A stretch of 64,000 bases of DNA from CAZROT01 sp964601895 (GCA_964601895.1 CAZROT010000002.1:124001-188000), one strand, 5' to 3'; shown: positions 45,601 to 54,920, numbered from the stretch's first letter. Notes: a model not told the origin generated them from the sequence alone. Made by a program: numbers and translations.

Positions 45601-46102
45601 AAGCCTGTAATGCCCTGTCAAGATGTTCCCGGGCTGTCGGATTGAGCGCAGTCAGAATGCTGTGAAGATGAGGAGCGGCAGGGGTTTTCAGCAGTACGCT
45701 GACAAGGGTGGCAATGGTTTGAGGACGTTCCGCGGACAGCATGCGTTCAAGCACCGGCGTGTCAAAAACAGCGCCCGCTTCCAGCAGCCAGTCTGCAACG
45801 GCAAGGTATTCATCGGCTATCTTTCTTTGGGGAAATCCATGAAAAACCTCCTGCAGCAGGCTTTGTTCTGCCGGCTTATTTTTGCCTGAAATTTCTGCAA
45901 GTTGCTCAGTGGACAGGGTCTGTGTTGTATTTCTCAGCGCGCGCAGATTGCCCGCTATCTGTTTCAGTCTGGTAAGCAGGACGCCCCCGTTTCCCCGCTG
46001 TTCATCATCTGCTTTTTTGACGTCGATAACGAATTGATTAAACGTGCGAATGAGATTTTCCAGAGGGAGTGGTTGTGCTGTTTCAGGGCGATATTTTTCC
46101 AT
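42689..46102 (-). pseudogene. N-terminal part of a giant ankyrin-repeat toxin-like protein, frameshifted near its end
   Basis: A 1137-codon frame. It has no signal peptide. Ankyrin-type repeats appear at about 242-310, 652-720, 757-800 and most clearly 800-930 (RTALHWLI, STPLHLAAKENRRELLQ, DNRGNTPVEEN). Helical modules are duplicated: residues 132-185 match 388-440 (LVSVL.K.P..PHLH..L, LQALP..QP.RSLQAL), and 14-122 resemble 490-602 (HEYLAVVNWLMASG against DEYLAVADWLLEAG). Residues after about 1113 (TPAADTGSRRTGGRHPGRGTALV) look out of frame. The true frame continues as the gene at 39553-42684. Ankyrin toxins often act on host proteins; that role is inferred. Confidence 0.65.
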
Positions 46103-46983
46103 GGCGATATTCTCTTTTTTATTTAAACAAGTAAGTATTACTTTTAAAAAAATAATGTTTATCTGTTTTAGTTTTTATTAGTTGTTATCGTTAATCTTCT
46201 ATCTAATTTATTATTTTAATCACATCTTCTTTTTAAGATTTCAGAAATTTTTATTTATCCCTTCGTCTTTCAAACTGTAGTTGTGTTGGCTTCTAACATT
46301 CACCCAATCACATAGTATGTCTATGCTCATGGGATTCGTGTTCTTGCCGCCTTGCTGCAGCTCGAAATACTTTAGGTATATATCAATCAGGAAAATAAAA
46401 TAGTATTTATATGATAATATTGGGATATTTTATTATCTAATAAATACGATTAGTTTATTTTGTGAATGCTGATGATAAAATACCGATATTCTGTATTTAT
46501 CGTAATTAATTTATTGTTAATTAACATAACAGGAGATTATTTTTAAAATAATTTTTGTTGAAATTACGATAAAAATCCAGATTATAGCCAGAGCTGATCA
46601 GGTAATAGAATAAAAATGAAATTTTATGAAATAAAGTATTAAGAAATTTTTATAATTTGATTAAGTGATTAACTTAGTTAATTTTGTCAGATTATGCGCA
46701 ATGTGAGCGGAGTTGCTGTAAATTTATCCATTCGATGAAACGATTTTTGATCCTTTTTTAATGTGATCGAAAGTCGTCCCTGCCTGATACCACTGATTGA
46801 TTATCGGCACTTAACAAAGCAACAGAAACATAGATAGCTAGTGAACTGGCGCAAGCTAATTGTATGATATGTAAATTTTTATGCGGTTTGTAATACGCCA
46901 GCTGCAGATTTATCCAGATAATCTGGTTGAAAGCAGTGGTCAGAAATAAATTAGTCAGCAGGGATTTATTTCAGGGAATATTA
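46103..46983. other. AT-rich non-coding region between the toxin-like gene and the iron operon
   Basis: About 880 very AT-rich bases. It includes the second copy of the interspersed palindromic repeat (46256-46380). Promoters for the toxin-like gene (minus) and the iron operon (plus) must lie here. I searched for a Fur box of the GATAATGATAATCATTATC type and found no convincing match. Confidence 0.45.
46256..46380. repeat. Interspersed ~125-bp imperfect palindromic repeat, copy 2
   Basis: This copy shares its order of blocks with the copy at 2237-2365: CTTCG.CTTTCAAACTG.AG, TTGGCT, TCAC..AATCACATAGT, TGTCTATGCTCATGG, TTCTTRCCGCCTTGCTGCA and a terminal GGTATATA. It starts at TATCC and has more mismatches between its arms. 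It sits in AT-rich DNA upstream of the toxin-like gene. Confidence 0.75.
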
Positions 46984-48927
46984 ATGCTAATGTTAATAAA
47001 TCTCATTATCGTACTTGTAATAGCTATGCTTACCTGGCGAAAATACATTCTGCTTTTCTGGCTGTTTTCCAGCTCTCTGGTTTCAGCTTCATCAGATTAT
47101 CAGCAGTGGATTGATGAAATCCATCAGCGTCTTGATAAAACCACGCTGCTTTACCAGCAACAGTCCTATGATAAGGCACGCACTGAAGTGCAGATGGCTT
47201 ATTTTGAATTATTTGAAAATCTGGAAGGCCCCATACGTATTAATATTTCTGCGCAAAAAAGTTATCAGATGGAAGCCATGTTTGCTGAAATTCGGCGCCT
47301 GGCAGGGGTATCCGGATCTCAGGCAGAGGTTGAAGCAAAAATTCATGCTCTGAAAAAGGAATTAACCGCTGTATTACCTGTGCTGACTGTGGGTCACAGG
47401 TTGAAAGCCGAACAGCAGCATAGTGTTTATGAAAACGCTACCATCGTGGCTCGTTGGCAGCAGAGCTTTAAAATAATGGATGATTTACTCGCACAGGCGG
47501 TGAGTGAGTACCAGGATAAACATTATGATAAAGCCAGTCAGCTTATCCAGCAGGCGCACTGGCAGGGATTTAAAAATTCAGGAATGGAAATATCCGTACG
47601 CCTTAATCGCTCAGCGCAGCAGGCGGCAGAAATTAATCAGCAGCTTAGCGCATTAGCGTTGTTCATGCGCCAGCCTGATCAAATGAATACTGTTGCCTGG
47701 AAGGTGACTGAATTGTTACAGCAAATCGAAGATATACTGCCTCATTTACCTGATATACAGATTCAAGAGTCTTTGCAACAACAGACAAATATTCCCGATG
47801 TTGCTCTGCCATCAGCTGACTGGGGAAAAACCGCTGATGATATCAATCGTGCTGTTGCTGATGCTATAGCTCAATACCGGCAAGGTCAGGTGATGCCTGC
47901 AATGCTCGCAATCCAGAATGCTTATTTTGATCAGTTTGAAGCCAGTGGTATGGAAAGTAAAACGGGTTCACGTGATGCTGACTTTAAATCAGTTCTGGAA
48001 GGCCGTTTCACGCGTTTAGTCAGCCTGATTAAAGCAGGTAGTGCAGTAGATCAATTAAACGTTGAAGCTGATAAATTGAAACAGGATCTGGAAAATGCGG
48101 TCAGAATGCTGACTAACGGTGATGAAACATCCTGGAATCTGTTTTTGTACAGCCTGTTAATTATTGTGCGTGAAGGGCTGGAAGCACTGCTGATTGTTGC
48201 TGCGATTATTGCCTATTTAGTTAAAAATCAGCATCAGGATAAACTGCCATTAATTCGTCAGTCTGTCATTGTTGCGCTTTTTGCCAGTATCGTGACTGCT
48301 GTGATTTTTAGCTGGTTGTTTGCGGGAGCGGGGCAGAGTAAAGAACTGCTGGAAGGCATTACTATGTTATTGGCGGTCATTATCCTGTTTTCTGTGAGTT
48401 ACTGGTTACTGTCCAAAGTAGAATCACAGCGCTGGAAAGCCTGGCTTCAGGGGAAATTTGCTGACTCCCTCGGTAGTGGCTCAGTGATTGGACTGTGGTT
48501 AGCCAGCTTTCTGGCAGTGTACCGCGAAGGCGCAGAAACCGTGTTGTTTTATTTTGCGCTGGCTGGAGATGTCAGTAACGCCAGTGGCCATCTTTCCATT
48601 CTGGCTGGTTTTGTAACCGGCTGCCTGATTCTGTTGATGGCTTACCTGGTGATGCGTTTTACGGTTATCAGGCTACCGCTAAAGCCATTTTTTATTGTCA
48701 CCAGCGGCTTTATGTATCTGATGGCGTTTGTTTTTGCCGGTAAAGGGATGCTGGAACTGATCGAGGGTAAGCTGTTCGAGCCCACTCTGTTACCCGGAAT
48801 ACCGCAAATGAGTGCTCTTGGAATCTATCCTTATCTGGAAACGCTGGTTCCTCAGTTAATGCTGCTGCTTGCTGCCTTATTTGCCTTGTGGATGATGCAC
48901 TGGCGTAGTGGCAGAATCAGGGCATGA
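46984..48927 (+). CDS. fetM: FTR1-family iron permease with periplasmic N-terminal domain (FetM-like)
   Basis: Inner-membrane iron transporter. The C-terminal half has about seven membrane helices with two REGLE-type motifs, IIVREGLEALLIV and YREGAETVLFY, whose acidic residues carry iron in FTR1 permeases. The N-terminal half is a long exported helical domain with three related units (YDKARTEVQMAYFELFE, YDKASQLIQQAHWQGFK, AMLAIQNAYFDQFE). I start at the ATG at 46984, preceded by CAGGGAA; the ATG at 47026 would give a cleaner signal peptide but lacks a ribosome site. It leads the operon with P19, DUF2318, ABC and thioredoxin genes, matching the FetMP locus of pathogenic E. coli/Yersinia and Cj1658-1665 of Campylobacter. 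Confidence 0.9.
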   Translation: MLMLINLIIVLVIAMLTWRKYILLFWLFSSSLVSASSDYQQWIDEIHQRLDKTTLLYQQQSYDKARTEVQMAYFELFENLEGPIRINISAQKSYQMEAMFAEIRRLAGVSGSQAEVEAKIHALKKELTAVLPVLTVGHRLKAEQQHSVYENATIVARWQQSFKIMDDLLAQAVSEYQDKHYDKASQLIQQAHWQGFKNSGMEISVRLNRSAQQAAEINQQLSALALFMRQPDQMNTVAWKVTELLQQIEDILPHLPDIQIQESLQQQTNIPDVALPSADWGKTADDINRAVADAIAQYRQGQVMPAMLAIQNAYFDQFEASGMESKTGSRDADFKSVLEGRFTRLVSLIKAGSAVDQLNVEADKLKQDLENAVRMLTNGDETSWNLFLYSLLIIVREGLEALLIVAAIIAYLVKNQHQDKLPLIRQSVIVALFASIVTAVIFSWLFAGAGQSKELLEGITMLLAVIILFSVSYWLLSKVESQRWKAWLQGKFADSLGSGSVIGLWLASFLAVYREGAETVLFYFALAGDVSNASGHLSILAGFVTGCLILLMAYLVMRFTVIRLPLKPFFIVTSGFMYLMAFVFAGKGMLELIEGKLFEPTLLPGIPQMSALGIYPYLETLVPQLMLLLAALFALWMMHWRSGRIRA

Positions 48928-48987
48928 TGCAATTTATCTCAAATTATCATGAAATTATTGTTATCACTAAAAGGATTGAGTGCCATC

Positions 48988-49509
48988 ATGAAAAAAATCG
49001 CGATTGTCAGTAGTGTTATCGCCAGCCTGCTTACGTTACCTGCCATGGCTTTTAAGGAATATCCTGCAGGTGAGCCTGTGCAGGCTAATGAAATGGAAAT
49101 TGTGGCTGTTTATCTGCAACCGATAGATATGGAGCCACGTGGTATGGGGCTGCCGGCTGCAACAGCGGATATTCATCTGGAAGCTGATATTCATGCTATT
49201 GAGGGCAATAAAAATGGCTTTGGCGCAGGGGAATGGATTCCTTACCTGACAGTGGACTATACGTTAACCAATACTGATACAGGCGCTACACAGAAGGGAA
49301 CATTCATGCCTATGGTGGCGGCTGATGGCCCACATTATGGGGCTAATATTAAAATGATGGGGCCTGGTAATTATCGGGTAATGTATCATATTGAACCTCC
49401 GGCAAAAGCAGGTTTGCACCGCCATACTGATGCTGAAACGGGTGTAGGTCGCTGGTGGAAGCCTTTTGAAGTCAGTTTTGATTTTAAATATGTTGGATTA
49501 AACGAATAA
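48988..49509 (+). CDS. fetP: Periplasmic P19-type iron-binding protein (FetP-like)
   Basis: A 173-residue protein with a signal peptide (MKKIAIVSSVIASLLTLPAMA). The P19 family binds Cu2+ and iron at a dimer interface through Met and His residues. Candidate ligands seen here are in EMEIVAVYLQPIDMEP, the PHYGANIKM segment and LHRHTD. The ATG at 48988 gives the correct signal peptide; an upstream ATG at 48949 adds 13 residues. It follows the FTR1 gene by 60 bases. P19 is thought to hand iron to the FTR1 permease. Confidence 0.92.
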   Translation: MKKIAIVSSVIASLLTLPAMAFKEYPAGEPVQANEMEIVAVYLQPIDMEPRGMGLPAATADIHLEADIHAIEGNKNGFGAGEWIPYLTVDYTLTNTDTGATQKGTFMPMVAADGPHYGANIKMMGPGNYRVMYHIEPPAKAGLHRHTDAETGVGRWWKPFEVSFDFKYVGLNE

Positions 49510-49733
49510 ACATCCTACCTTGTTTAAGCAGTTTTATTCTGTTGATAGCGGCTAAGGTAAAAAGCAATAAGTAAATTTTTATTAACTATCTGTGTGATAT
49601 GATGGAGCCGGGCTATTCTCGTCAAAGATGATTTCTCAACTCATGAGACCACATCATGACCTGATGTTAATGCATTCAGGTTTGTGGATTTTTTAAGTCT
49701 TCAGCACTGAAATAGTGTTTTTTCCAGGCATGT

Positions 49734-50939
49734 ATGATGAGTTATTTTTTTGTTACCCTGTTGCAGGCATTTTTACCTGCGACGCTATTATTAAGTCTGT
49801 TATGGGCAAAGCAGATTCCCTTCAAAACCAGTTTGCTGATGTTAGTTACCCTGGCTGGAATTGTTGCCGGGGCGTGGATTGGTAGCAGTTACCCTAAATC
49901 GCAACCGGTTCAGTTAATACTGGTTCTATTCCAGATTGTTTCATTATTGTTCTTCCTGGTCAGTCAGCGTTCAGTGAATGTATATTTGCTGTATTTATGG
50001 CAGACACTGCTGATGAGTATCGCCGGCCTGCGTTGGGGCAAAACAATTAATTCAACAGTGCTGAGTGCTACTGATGTCATCAATACTGAACTGCTGTTAA
50101 ACACGGCGGCCATTGTTATGGCAGCAGGCTGGGTGCTATTTTGTGGCATCATGTTGAGGAACATGGCCAGAGAGCTTCCTGCCTGGCGCTGGCCATTATT
50201 GCTGTTACTGACCTCAAGCCTGGTATTGCCACTCAGTGGCGATGCTCTGCTTTTATTGATAAAGTTGCAACTGGTAGCATTAACTACTCTGCCACTGAGT
50301 TATGTCGCATTAGCAACTCATTCTTATGAATGGTTGAATTATTTTTGTACTCTACTGCTGGCAGTGATGGTGTTGTGTTATTTTTTGCCCTTACGCAGGG
50401 GATATCAACAGTTATCGCGTATCACGGATACTATCACCAGACGAAAAGCGCTGTCAGCATGGCGTCATTCCCGCCGGATTTTTTATGCCAGTCTGCTGGC
50501 CTCGCTGGCACCAGGAGGCACTCAGCTTTATTGGGATTATGTGGCTTCTCAACCCTTAAGGTTGTCTGCAGCAATAGCGATAACAGTACAAGCCGACAGC
50601 ATGGTACATATTCCACTGGAACAGGTCAGAAACGGCAAGCTGCATCGTTTTGTCTGGGTAGCTGCTGATGGTAAGGCGGTGCGTTTTCTTGTGATCAACC
50701 GTTATGCAGATCGTTTACGTTTGAGTGTCGTGTTCGATGCCTGCCTGTTGTGTGGTGATGAAGGTTATGTCATGGAAGGTAATCAGGTCGTTTGCATAGC
50801 CTGTGGCGTGCAGATTTTTATTCCTTCTATTGGCAAGCAGGGCGGCTGTAATCCAATCCCGGTAGAAGGCTGGAAAAATGATGACAGGGAACTGTTGATA
50901 CCTCAAACAGCGCTTGAAGCAGGCATTAATTACTTTTAG
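49734..50939 (+). CDS. DUF2318 membrane protein of the Fet iron uptake system
   Basis: A 401-residue protein with about seven N-terminal membrane helices (to about residue 220) and a C-terminal DUF2318 domain. That domain has the Cys-rich pattern FDACLLCGDEGYV, VVCIACGVQI and GGCNPIPVE, predicted to bind an Fe-S cluster or metal. Homologues (for example Cj1660) always sit in P19/FTR1 operons and may reduce ferric iron in the periplasm; that function is inference. The gap before it (224 bases) is the largest in the operon, so an internal promoter is possible. Confidence 0.88.
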   Translation: MMSYFFVTLLQAFLPATLLLSLLWAKQIPFKTSLLMLVTLAGIVAGAWIGSSYPKSQPVQLILVLFQIVSLLFFLVSQRSVNVYLLYLWQTLLMSIAGLRWGKTINSTVLSATDVINTELLLNTAAIVMAAGWVLFCGIMLRNMARELPAWRWPLLLLLTSSLVLPLSGDALLLLIKLQLVALTTLPLSYVALATHSYEWLNYFCTLLLAVMVLCYFLPLRRGYQQLSRITDTITRRKALSAWRHSRRIFYASLLASLAPGGTQLYWDYVASQPLRLSAAIAITVQADSMVHIPLEQVRNGKLHRFVWVAADGKAVRFLVINRYADRLRLSVVFDACLLCGDEGYVMEGNQVVCIACGVQIFIPSIGKQGGCNPIPVEGWKNDDRELLIPQTALEAGINYF

Positions 50940-50996
50940 TGCCGATAATTACAGTTCAACTAAAAACCATTATGTACAGGAGCAGTAGTCATCACT

Positions 50997-52289
50997 ATGT
51001 TGTGGCGTATGCTAAGGCAGTCGTGGCATAAAAATATTCGTTATCATGCACTGGCAATAATTACTCTGTTTCTTGCTGCTGCGTTGATTTCATCATTACT
51101 GACAGTTGCTATTAATACCGGCGACAGAATGTCACGGGAACTAAAATCTTATGGCGCAAATATTCTCATTGAGCCTGCGCAGCAGGTGCTGCCTCATCTG
51201 TCTGACAAATATAACAGAGTGATATCAGAACAGGCTTTTCTCAATGAATCAGCGCTGGCCAATATTAAGGATATCTTCTGGCGTAATAATATTATTGGTT
51301 TTGCGCCATCACTAAACAGTGAAGTACAGGTGAACGGGCGAAAAATTTCCGTACTGGGAACGTTTTTTAACCAGCAGGTTGCTGTCCCCGATGAAGAAGA
51401 TTATCGTACTGGCCATAAAGTCATCAGCCCATGGTGGCAGGTTCAGGGCAACTGGCCACAGGAACAGAGGCCGGTGATTTCAGGGCAGGAAGTACAGGCA
51501 TTGATTGGCAGACAACTGCAGCAGCAGACTGGCTGGCAACCCGGTACGCAGCTAAGTCTGGAAGGTGTGGCCAGCCAGTTGAGGGTAAAAATTACTGGCG
51601 TCCTGGTAAGTGGTGGTGAAGAAGAAAACCAGATGATTCTGCCATTGTCTGCTGTGCAGGCACTATCTGGATTATCAGGTAAAGTTCAGGCAGTGAAAGT
51701 CTCAGCGCTTATTGTGCCTGAAAACGCACTATCACGTAAGGCACGTAAAAATCTTGACGCACTGGACGCACAGGAATATGACCGGTGGTATTGTACCGCT
51801 TATGTTTCTTCCATTGCACATCAACTTGAGGAAGCGATGTCTGGCTCTGTTGCTCAACCTGTCTGGCAGGTGGCGGCTTCTGAAGGCGTGATTATTAATA
51901 AAATCCAGTTGTTATTAATAGTAATTACACTGGCCGCATTGATAGTTGCCGGTATGGGAATTGCCTCGCTTACTGTTAACAGAATTATGGCACGTTCCCG
52001 GGAAATTGGCCTGATGACGGCACTCGGTGCACGTCAGTCTCAAATTCTGATGTTGTTTTATCTTGATGCAGTAATCAGTGGTTTTTGCGGTGGCATAGTG
52101 GGTTGCATGGCGGGATGGGGGCTGGCGGAGGTAGCAGGCAGGATGTTATTTAGTTCATCATTACATTTTTCCTGGATAGTGGTTCCCTGTGTGTTGATAC
52201 TGACCATGATGATTGGGATTATGGGTACCTGGTTGCCTGCGTATCGTATCACAGGCCTTCATCCGGTCCGGGTGTTGTATGGGCGTTAA
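50997..52289 (+). CDS. FtsX/MacB-type ABC permease, first subunit
   Basis: A 430-residue permease with the FtsX topology: one helix near the N-terminus (about 18-42), a long periplasmic domain, and three C-terminal helices. The conserved cytoplasmic loop ARSREIGLMTALGARQSQI contacts the ATPase. It corresponds to Cj1661 in the Campylobacter locus. It overlaps the next permease gene by 11 bases, showing translational coupling. A GGAG site is 14 bases before the ATG, rather far. Confidence 0.9.
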   Translation: MLWRMLRQSWHKNIRYHALAIITLFLAAALISSLLTVAINTGDRMSRELKSYGANILIEPAQQVLPHLSDKYNRVISEQAFLNESALANIKDIFWRNNIIGFAPSLNSEVQVNGRKISVLGTFFNQQVAVPDEEDYRTGHKVISPWWQVQGNWPQEQRPVISGQEVQALIGRQLQQQTGWQPGTQLSLEGVASQLRVKITGVLVSGGEEENQMILPLSAVQALSGLSGKVQAVKVSALIVPENALSRKARKNLDALDAQEYDRWYCTAYVSSIAHQLEEAMSGSVAQPVWQVAASEGVIINKIQLLLIVITLAALIVAGMGIASLTVNRIMARSREIGLMTALGARQSQILMLFYLDAVISGFCGGIVGCMAGWGLAEVAGRMLFSSSLHFSWIVVPCVLILTMMIGIMGTWLPAYRITGLHPVRVLYGR

Positions 52290-53421
52290 CTGTCTTTCGG
52301 GCTTTATTTTCTGCAGGCTTATTTTACGTTCCCTGTTGCTTCGCCTCTCGCGAGTCAGCGTGATATTTGCTGCTCTTGCAACGGGTGCGGCCATTGTAAC
52401 TGCCATGTCAGCAGTTTATCTTGATATTAATGCCAAAATGAGTCGTGAATTACGCACTTTTGGCGCCAATTTTTATATTGGCCCGGGTAATGACATGGCT
52501 TTTTCTGAACAACAATTTCAGGAAATTAGTAATACCCTGCCGCAAGCGCTTATCAATGCCGCCAGTCCTGTGAATTATGGATTAATAGAAGCAGGAAGAG
52601 CGGAAAAATTCATGGTGATGGGTGTATTATTCGATTCGCTGAAAGCATTGATGCCTTACTGGCAGGTGCAGGGTAGCTGGATTGGGATAAATTTCGATAA
52701 TCGTAATGCCATGATAGGTATCAAACTTGCAACAAGGTTACAGGTTAAGGTGGGCGATAATATTACGTTGTTTGATGATGAGCGCAAACACCGGCTGCAA
52801 ATTAAAGGCATTATTGAGTCGGGTGATGCCGCTGACAACATGTTGATTGTCAGTCTGGATCTGGCACAGAAATGGCTTAATAGTACGGGTTCTATCAACA
52901 GCGCCCTGCTTAATATCAGCAACGATTTTGGTCAGGCTGATGCTGTTGTCATTGACCTGCGGCGGCAGTATCCTGATTTGGAATTCCGTCTCATTCGTCA
53001 GATTTCGGTCGCAGAAGGCGAAGTAGTGAATAAAATTAATGTACTCATTGGTACGGTGTCTGCGATCATTCTGATTTTATCTTCATTATGCGTTAATACC
53101 ACCCTGGCGGCTATGGTGGAGGAGCGGGTGTATGAGTTTGCACTGCAAAAAGCGCTGGGTGCAGGAAAGCGCGCCATTATCTGTCAGGTATTGACTGAAA
53201 CCATAGTGATTGTTTTTGCCGCCGTGCTTAGTGGCATAGTGTTGGGTTATTTTCTGGCTCAGGTGCTGGGTCAGGCGGTTTTTGGCGCTGAGATTACGTT
53301 AAGGGTATCTGTACTGCCACTGACGCTTTTTCTTTTACTGGTGGTGGCTATTGTTGCAACCATTATTCCTGTATGGCGCGCTGTGCATATTGAACCTGCC
53401 TCTATATTAAAAGGAGAATAA
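52279..53421 (+). CDS. FtsX/MacB-type ABC permease, second subunit
   Basis: A 380-residue permease, paralogous to the previous gene: N-terminal helix (RVSVIFAALATGAAIVTAM), periplasmic domain starting with MSRELRTFGANFYIGPG (compare MSRELKSYGANILIEPA in the neighbour), and three C-terminal helices with the loop EERVYEFALQKALGAGKRAI. I use the ATG at 52279, which overlaps the upstream stop; an earlier ATG at 52213 lies well inside the upstream gene. The shared text suggests the two permeases form a heterodimer with the ATPase that follows. Confidence 0.9.
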   Translation: MGVNCLSGFIFCRLILRSLLLRLSRVSVIFAALATGAAIVTAMSAVYLDINAKMSRELRTFGANFYIGPGNDMAFSEQQFQEISNTLPQALINAASPVNYGLIEAGRAEKFMVMGVLFDSLKALMPYWQVQGSWIGINFDNRNAMIGIKLATRLQVKVGDNITLFDDERKHRLQIKGIIESGDAADNMLIVSLDLAQKWLNSTGSINSALLNISNDFGQADAVVIDLRRQYPDLEFRLIRQISVAEGEVVNKINVLIGTVSAIILILSSLCVNTTLAAMVEERVYEFALQKALGAGKRAIICQVLTETIVIVFAAVLSGIVLGYFLAQVLGQAVFGAEITLRVSVLPLTLFLLLVVAIVATIIPVWRAVHIEPASILKGE

Positions 53422-53431
53422 TATCATTGCC

Positions 53432-54133
53432 TTGCAAGAAAAACCCCTAAGAGATGCAATTATTGAAACCCGGCATCTGTATAAACGTTTTGGTCAGGTC
53501 ACTGCACTGGAAGATATTAATATCAGCATTGCACAGGGTGAATTTGTTGCCATTATGGGTGCATCAGGGTCAGGTAAAACCACATTAATCAATATCATGG
53601 CCTGTCTGGATACCGCTACTGAGGGGCAGGTGTTGCTTGATGGTGTTGATGCGGCTGTTTTGGATGAAGAAGACAGAAGGCAGTTCCGGGCGGATAAAAT
53701 TGGCCTGGTATTTCAGCAGTTTCATCTGATTCCCTATCTTACTGCACTGGAAAATATTATGCTGGCTCAGCATTATCACAGTGTGGTTGATGAGGCAGCA
53801 GCGAAAAAAGCGCTGGATGCTGTTGATATGGGATCACGTATTACTCATTTGCCCAGCCAGCTTTCTGGCGGAGAGCAACAGCGGGTGTGTATTGCCAGAG
53901 CCATGGTAAATCAGCCTCCGATTATTTTTGCTGATGAACCTACGGGTAATCTGGATGAAGAAAACGAACAACGGATATCGGCACTGTTAAAAGATATCCA
54001 TCGTCAGGGGCGTACTGTTGTCATGGTGACGCATAACCTCTATCTGGCTTGTATGGCTGAGCGAATTATCCGTTTGCAACATGGTAAGTATTTTGTTGAT
54101 AATAATAAAGAAAATCATCATGTCGTGGGGTGA
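53432..54133 (+). CDS. ABC transporter ATPase of the Fet system
   Basis: A MacB/LolD-class ATPase of about 233 residues. Walker A is GASGSGKTT, Q-loop VFQQFHLIPYLTALENI, signature LSGGEQQR, Walker B IIFADEPTGNLD and H-loop MVTHN. No ATG or GTG lies near the ribosome site: AAGGAG at 53411-53416 is followed in frame by ATC, ATT (53426, 9 bases away) and TTG (53432, 15 bases away). I give the TTG, but an ATT start is possible. The end overlaps the thioredoxin gene by 14 bases. Confidence 0.9.
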   Translation: MQEKPLRDAIIETRHLYKRFGQVTALEDINISIAQGEFVAIMGASGSGKTTLINIMACLDTATEGQVLLDGVDAAVLDEEDRRQFRADKIGLVFQQFHLIPYLTALENIMLAQHYHSVVDEAAAKKALDAVDMGSRITHLPSQLSGGEQQRVCIARAMVNQPPIIFADEPTGNLDEENEQRISALLKDIHRQGRTVVMVTHNLYLACMAERIIRLQHGKYFVDNNKENHHVVG

Positions 54134-54617
54134 TACGCTAAGAAATTTTTTTTGGTATCTCCTGTTGTCAGTGTGTGTCGGATGTCAGCAGGAACGGCTT
54201 GAAATAGGGGAAATGGCCCCTGCACTGGCTGTACACGACCTGCAAAATCAACCGGTAGCACTGGAAAGCTGGGCAGGAAGAAAAATTTATCTGACATTCT
54301 GGTCAGCGCGGTGTGGCAGCTGTATCGCTGAAATGGGGGTGCTGGAAACGCTTAGTAAAATTTATGCCGATAAAGTAACCGTGGTTGCGGTGAATACCGA
54401 TCCACCACAGGTCAATGTTCATCCCCTGTTGTTAGATAAGCAGATTGATTATCCGGTGTTACGTGACCAGTTAGGGATTACTCAGGAACGCTATGAAGTA
54501 ACAGGTACTCCTGTGGCGTTTTATATTGATGCTGATGGCAGAGTGACTGAAAAGCATCAGGGTGCCAGAAACGAGCAGGCATTACGGGCATCATTTCAGC
54601 GGTGGTTAACACAGTAG
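54120..54617 (+). CDS. TlpA-like thioredoxin-fold protein of the Fet system
   Basis: A 165-residue membrane-anchored or lipid-anchored thioredoxin-fold protein. The N-terminus FFWYLLLSVCVGC is a signal sequence with a possible lipobox Cys. The redox motif is Cys-Gly-Ser-Cys in FWSARCGSCIAEM, and the cis-Pro is in VTGTPVAFYID. It ends the operon, like Cj1664/Cj1665 in Campylobacter, and probably supplies reducing power to the system's periplasmic components (inference). The ATG at 54120 overlaps the ATPase gene. Confidence 0.88.
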   Translation: MSWGDTLRNFFWYLLLSVCVGCQQERLEIGEMAPALAVHDLQNQPVALESWAGRKIYLTFWSARCGSCIAEMGVLETLSKIYADKVTVVAVNTDPPQVNVHPLLLDKQIDYPVLRDQLGITQERYEVTGTPVAFYIDADGRVTEKHQGARNEQALRASFQRWLTQ

Positions 54618-54920
54618 TCTGCCCGTCAGGAATGCCTGCGGTTAATTTAATCGCAGCAATAACGTTATTTTCAATGTGATAATCAGAGAATACAATGCAA
54701 AGGCAGGTAGTCATAGTAAATCTAACTGGCTGGTTTTTCATGGATTGCTGCAGATAATTAGTAACAGGCTGCTGGCTTGAAGCACTGTAGCAAAAATGGA
54801 TCATTTTTTACTTTTTCTGATTTTTTGCTAACTTCATTCTGGACAAGCAGTGATTCTATTGTGCATACTGTAACTGACACTGTTTTTGTGTCCAACATTC
54901 ACGTAATAAAGGTAAGTTTG
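54618..54920. promoter_or_regulatory. Region upstream of cspE
   Basis: About 300 bases between the iron operon and cspE, with no gene. The last part should be the cspE 5' untranslated region, which in cold-shock genes is long and structured. A ribosome site AAAGGTAAG lies just before the cspE start. Confidence 0.35.

Noticed and set aside
46700..46984. Fur box before the iron operon
   Set aside because: Scattered GATAAT-like fragments exist, as expected in AT-rich DNA, but none assembles into a convincing 19-bp box.
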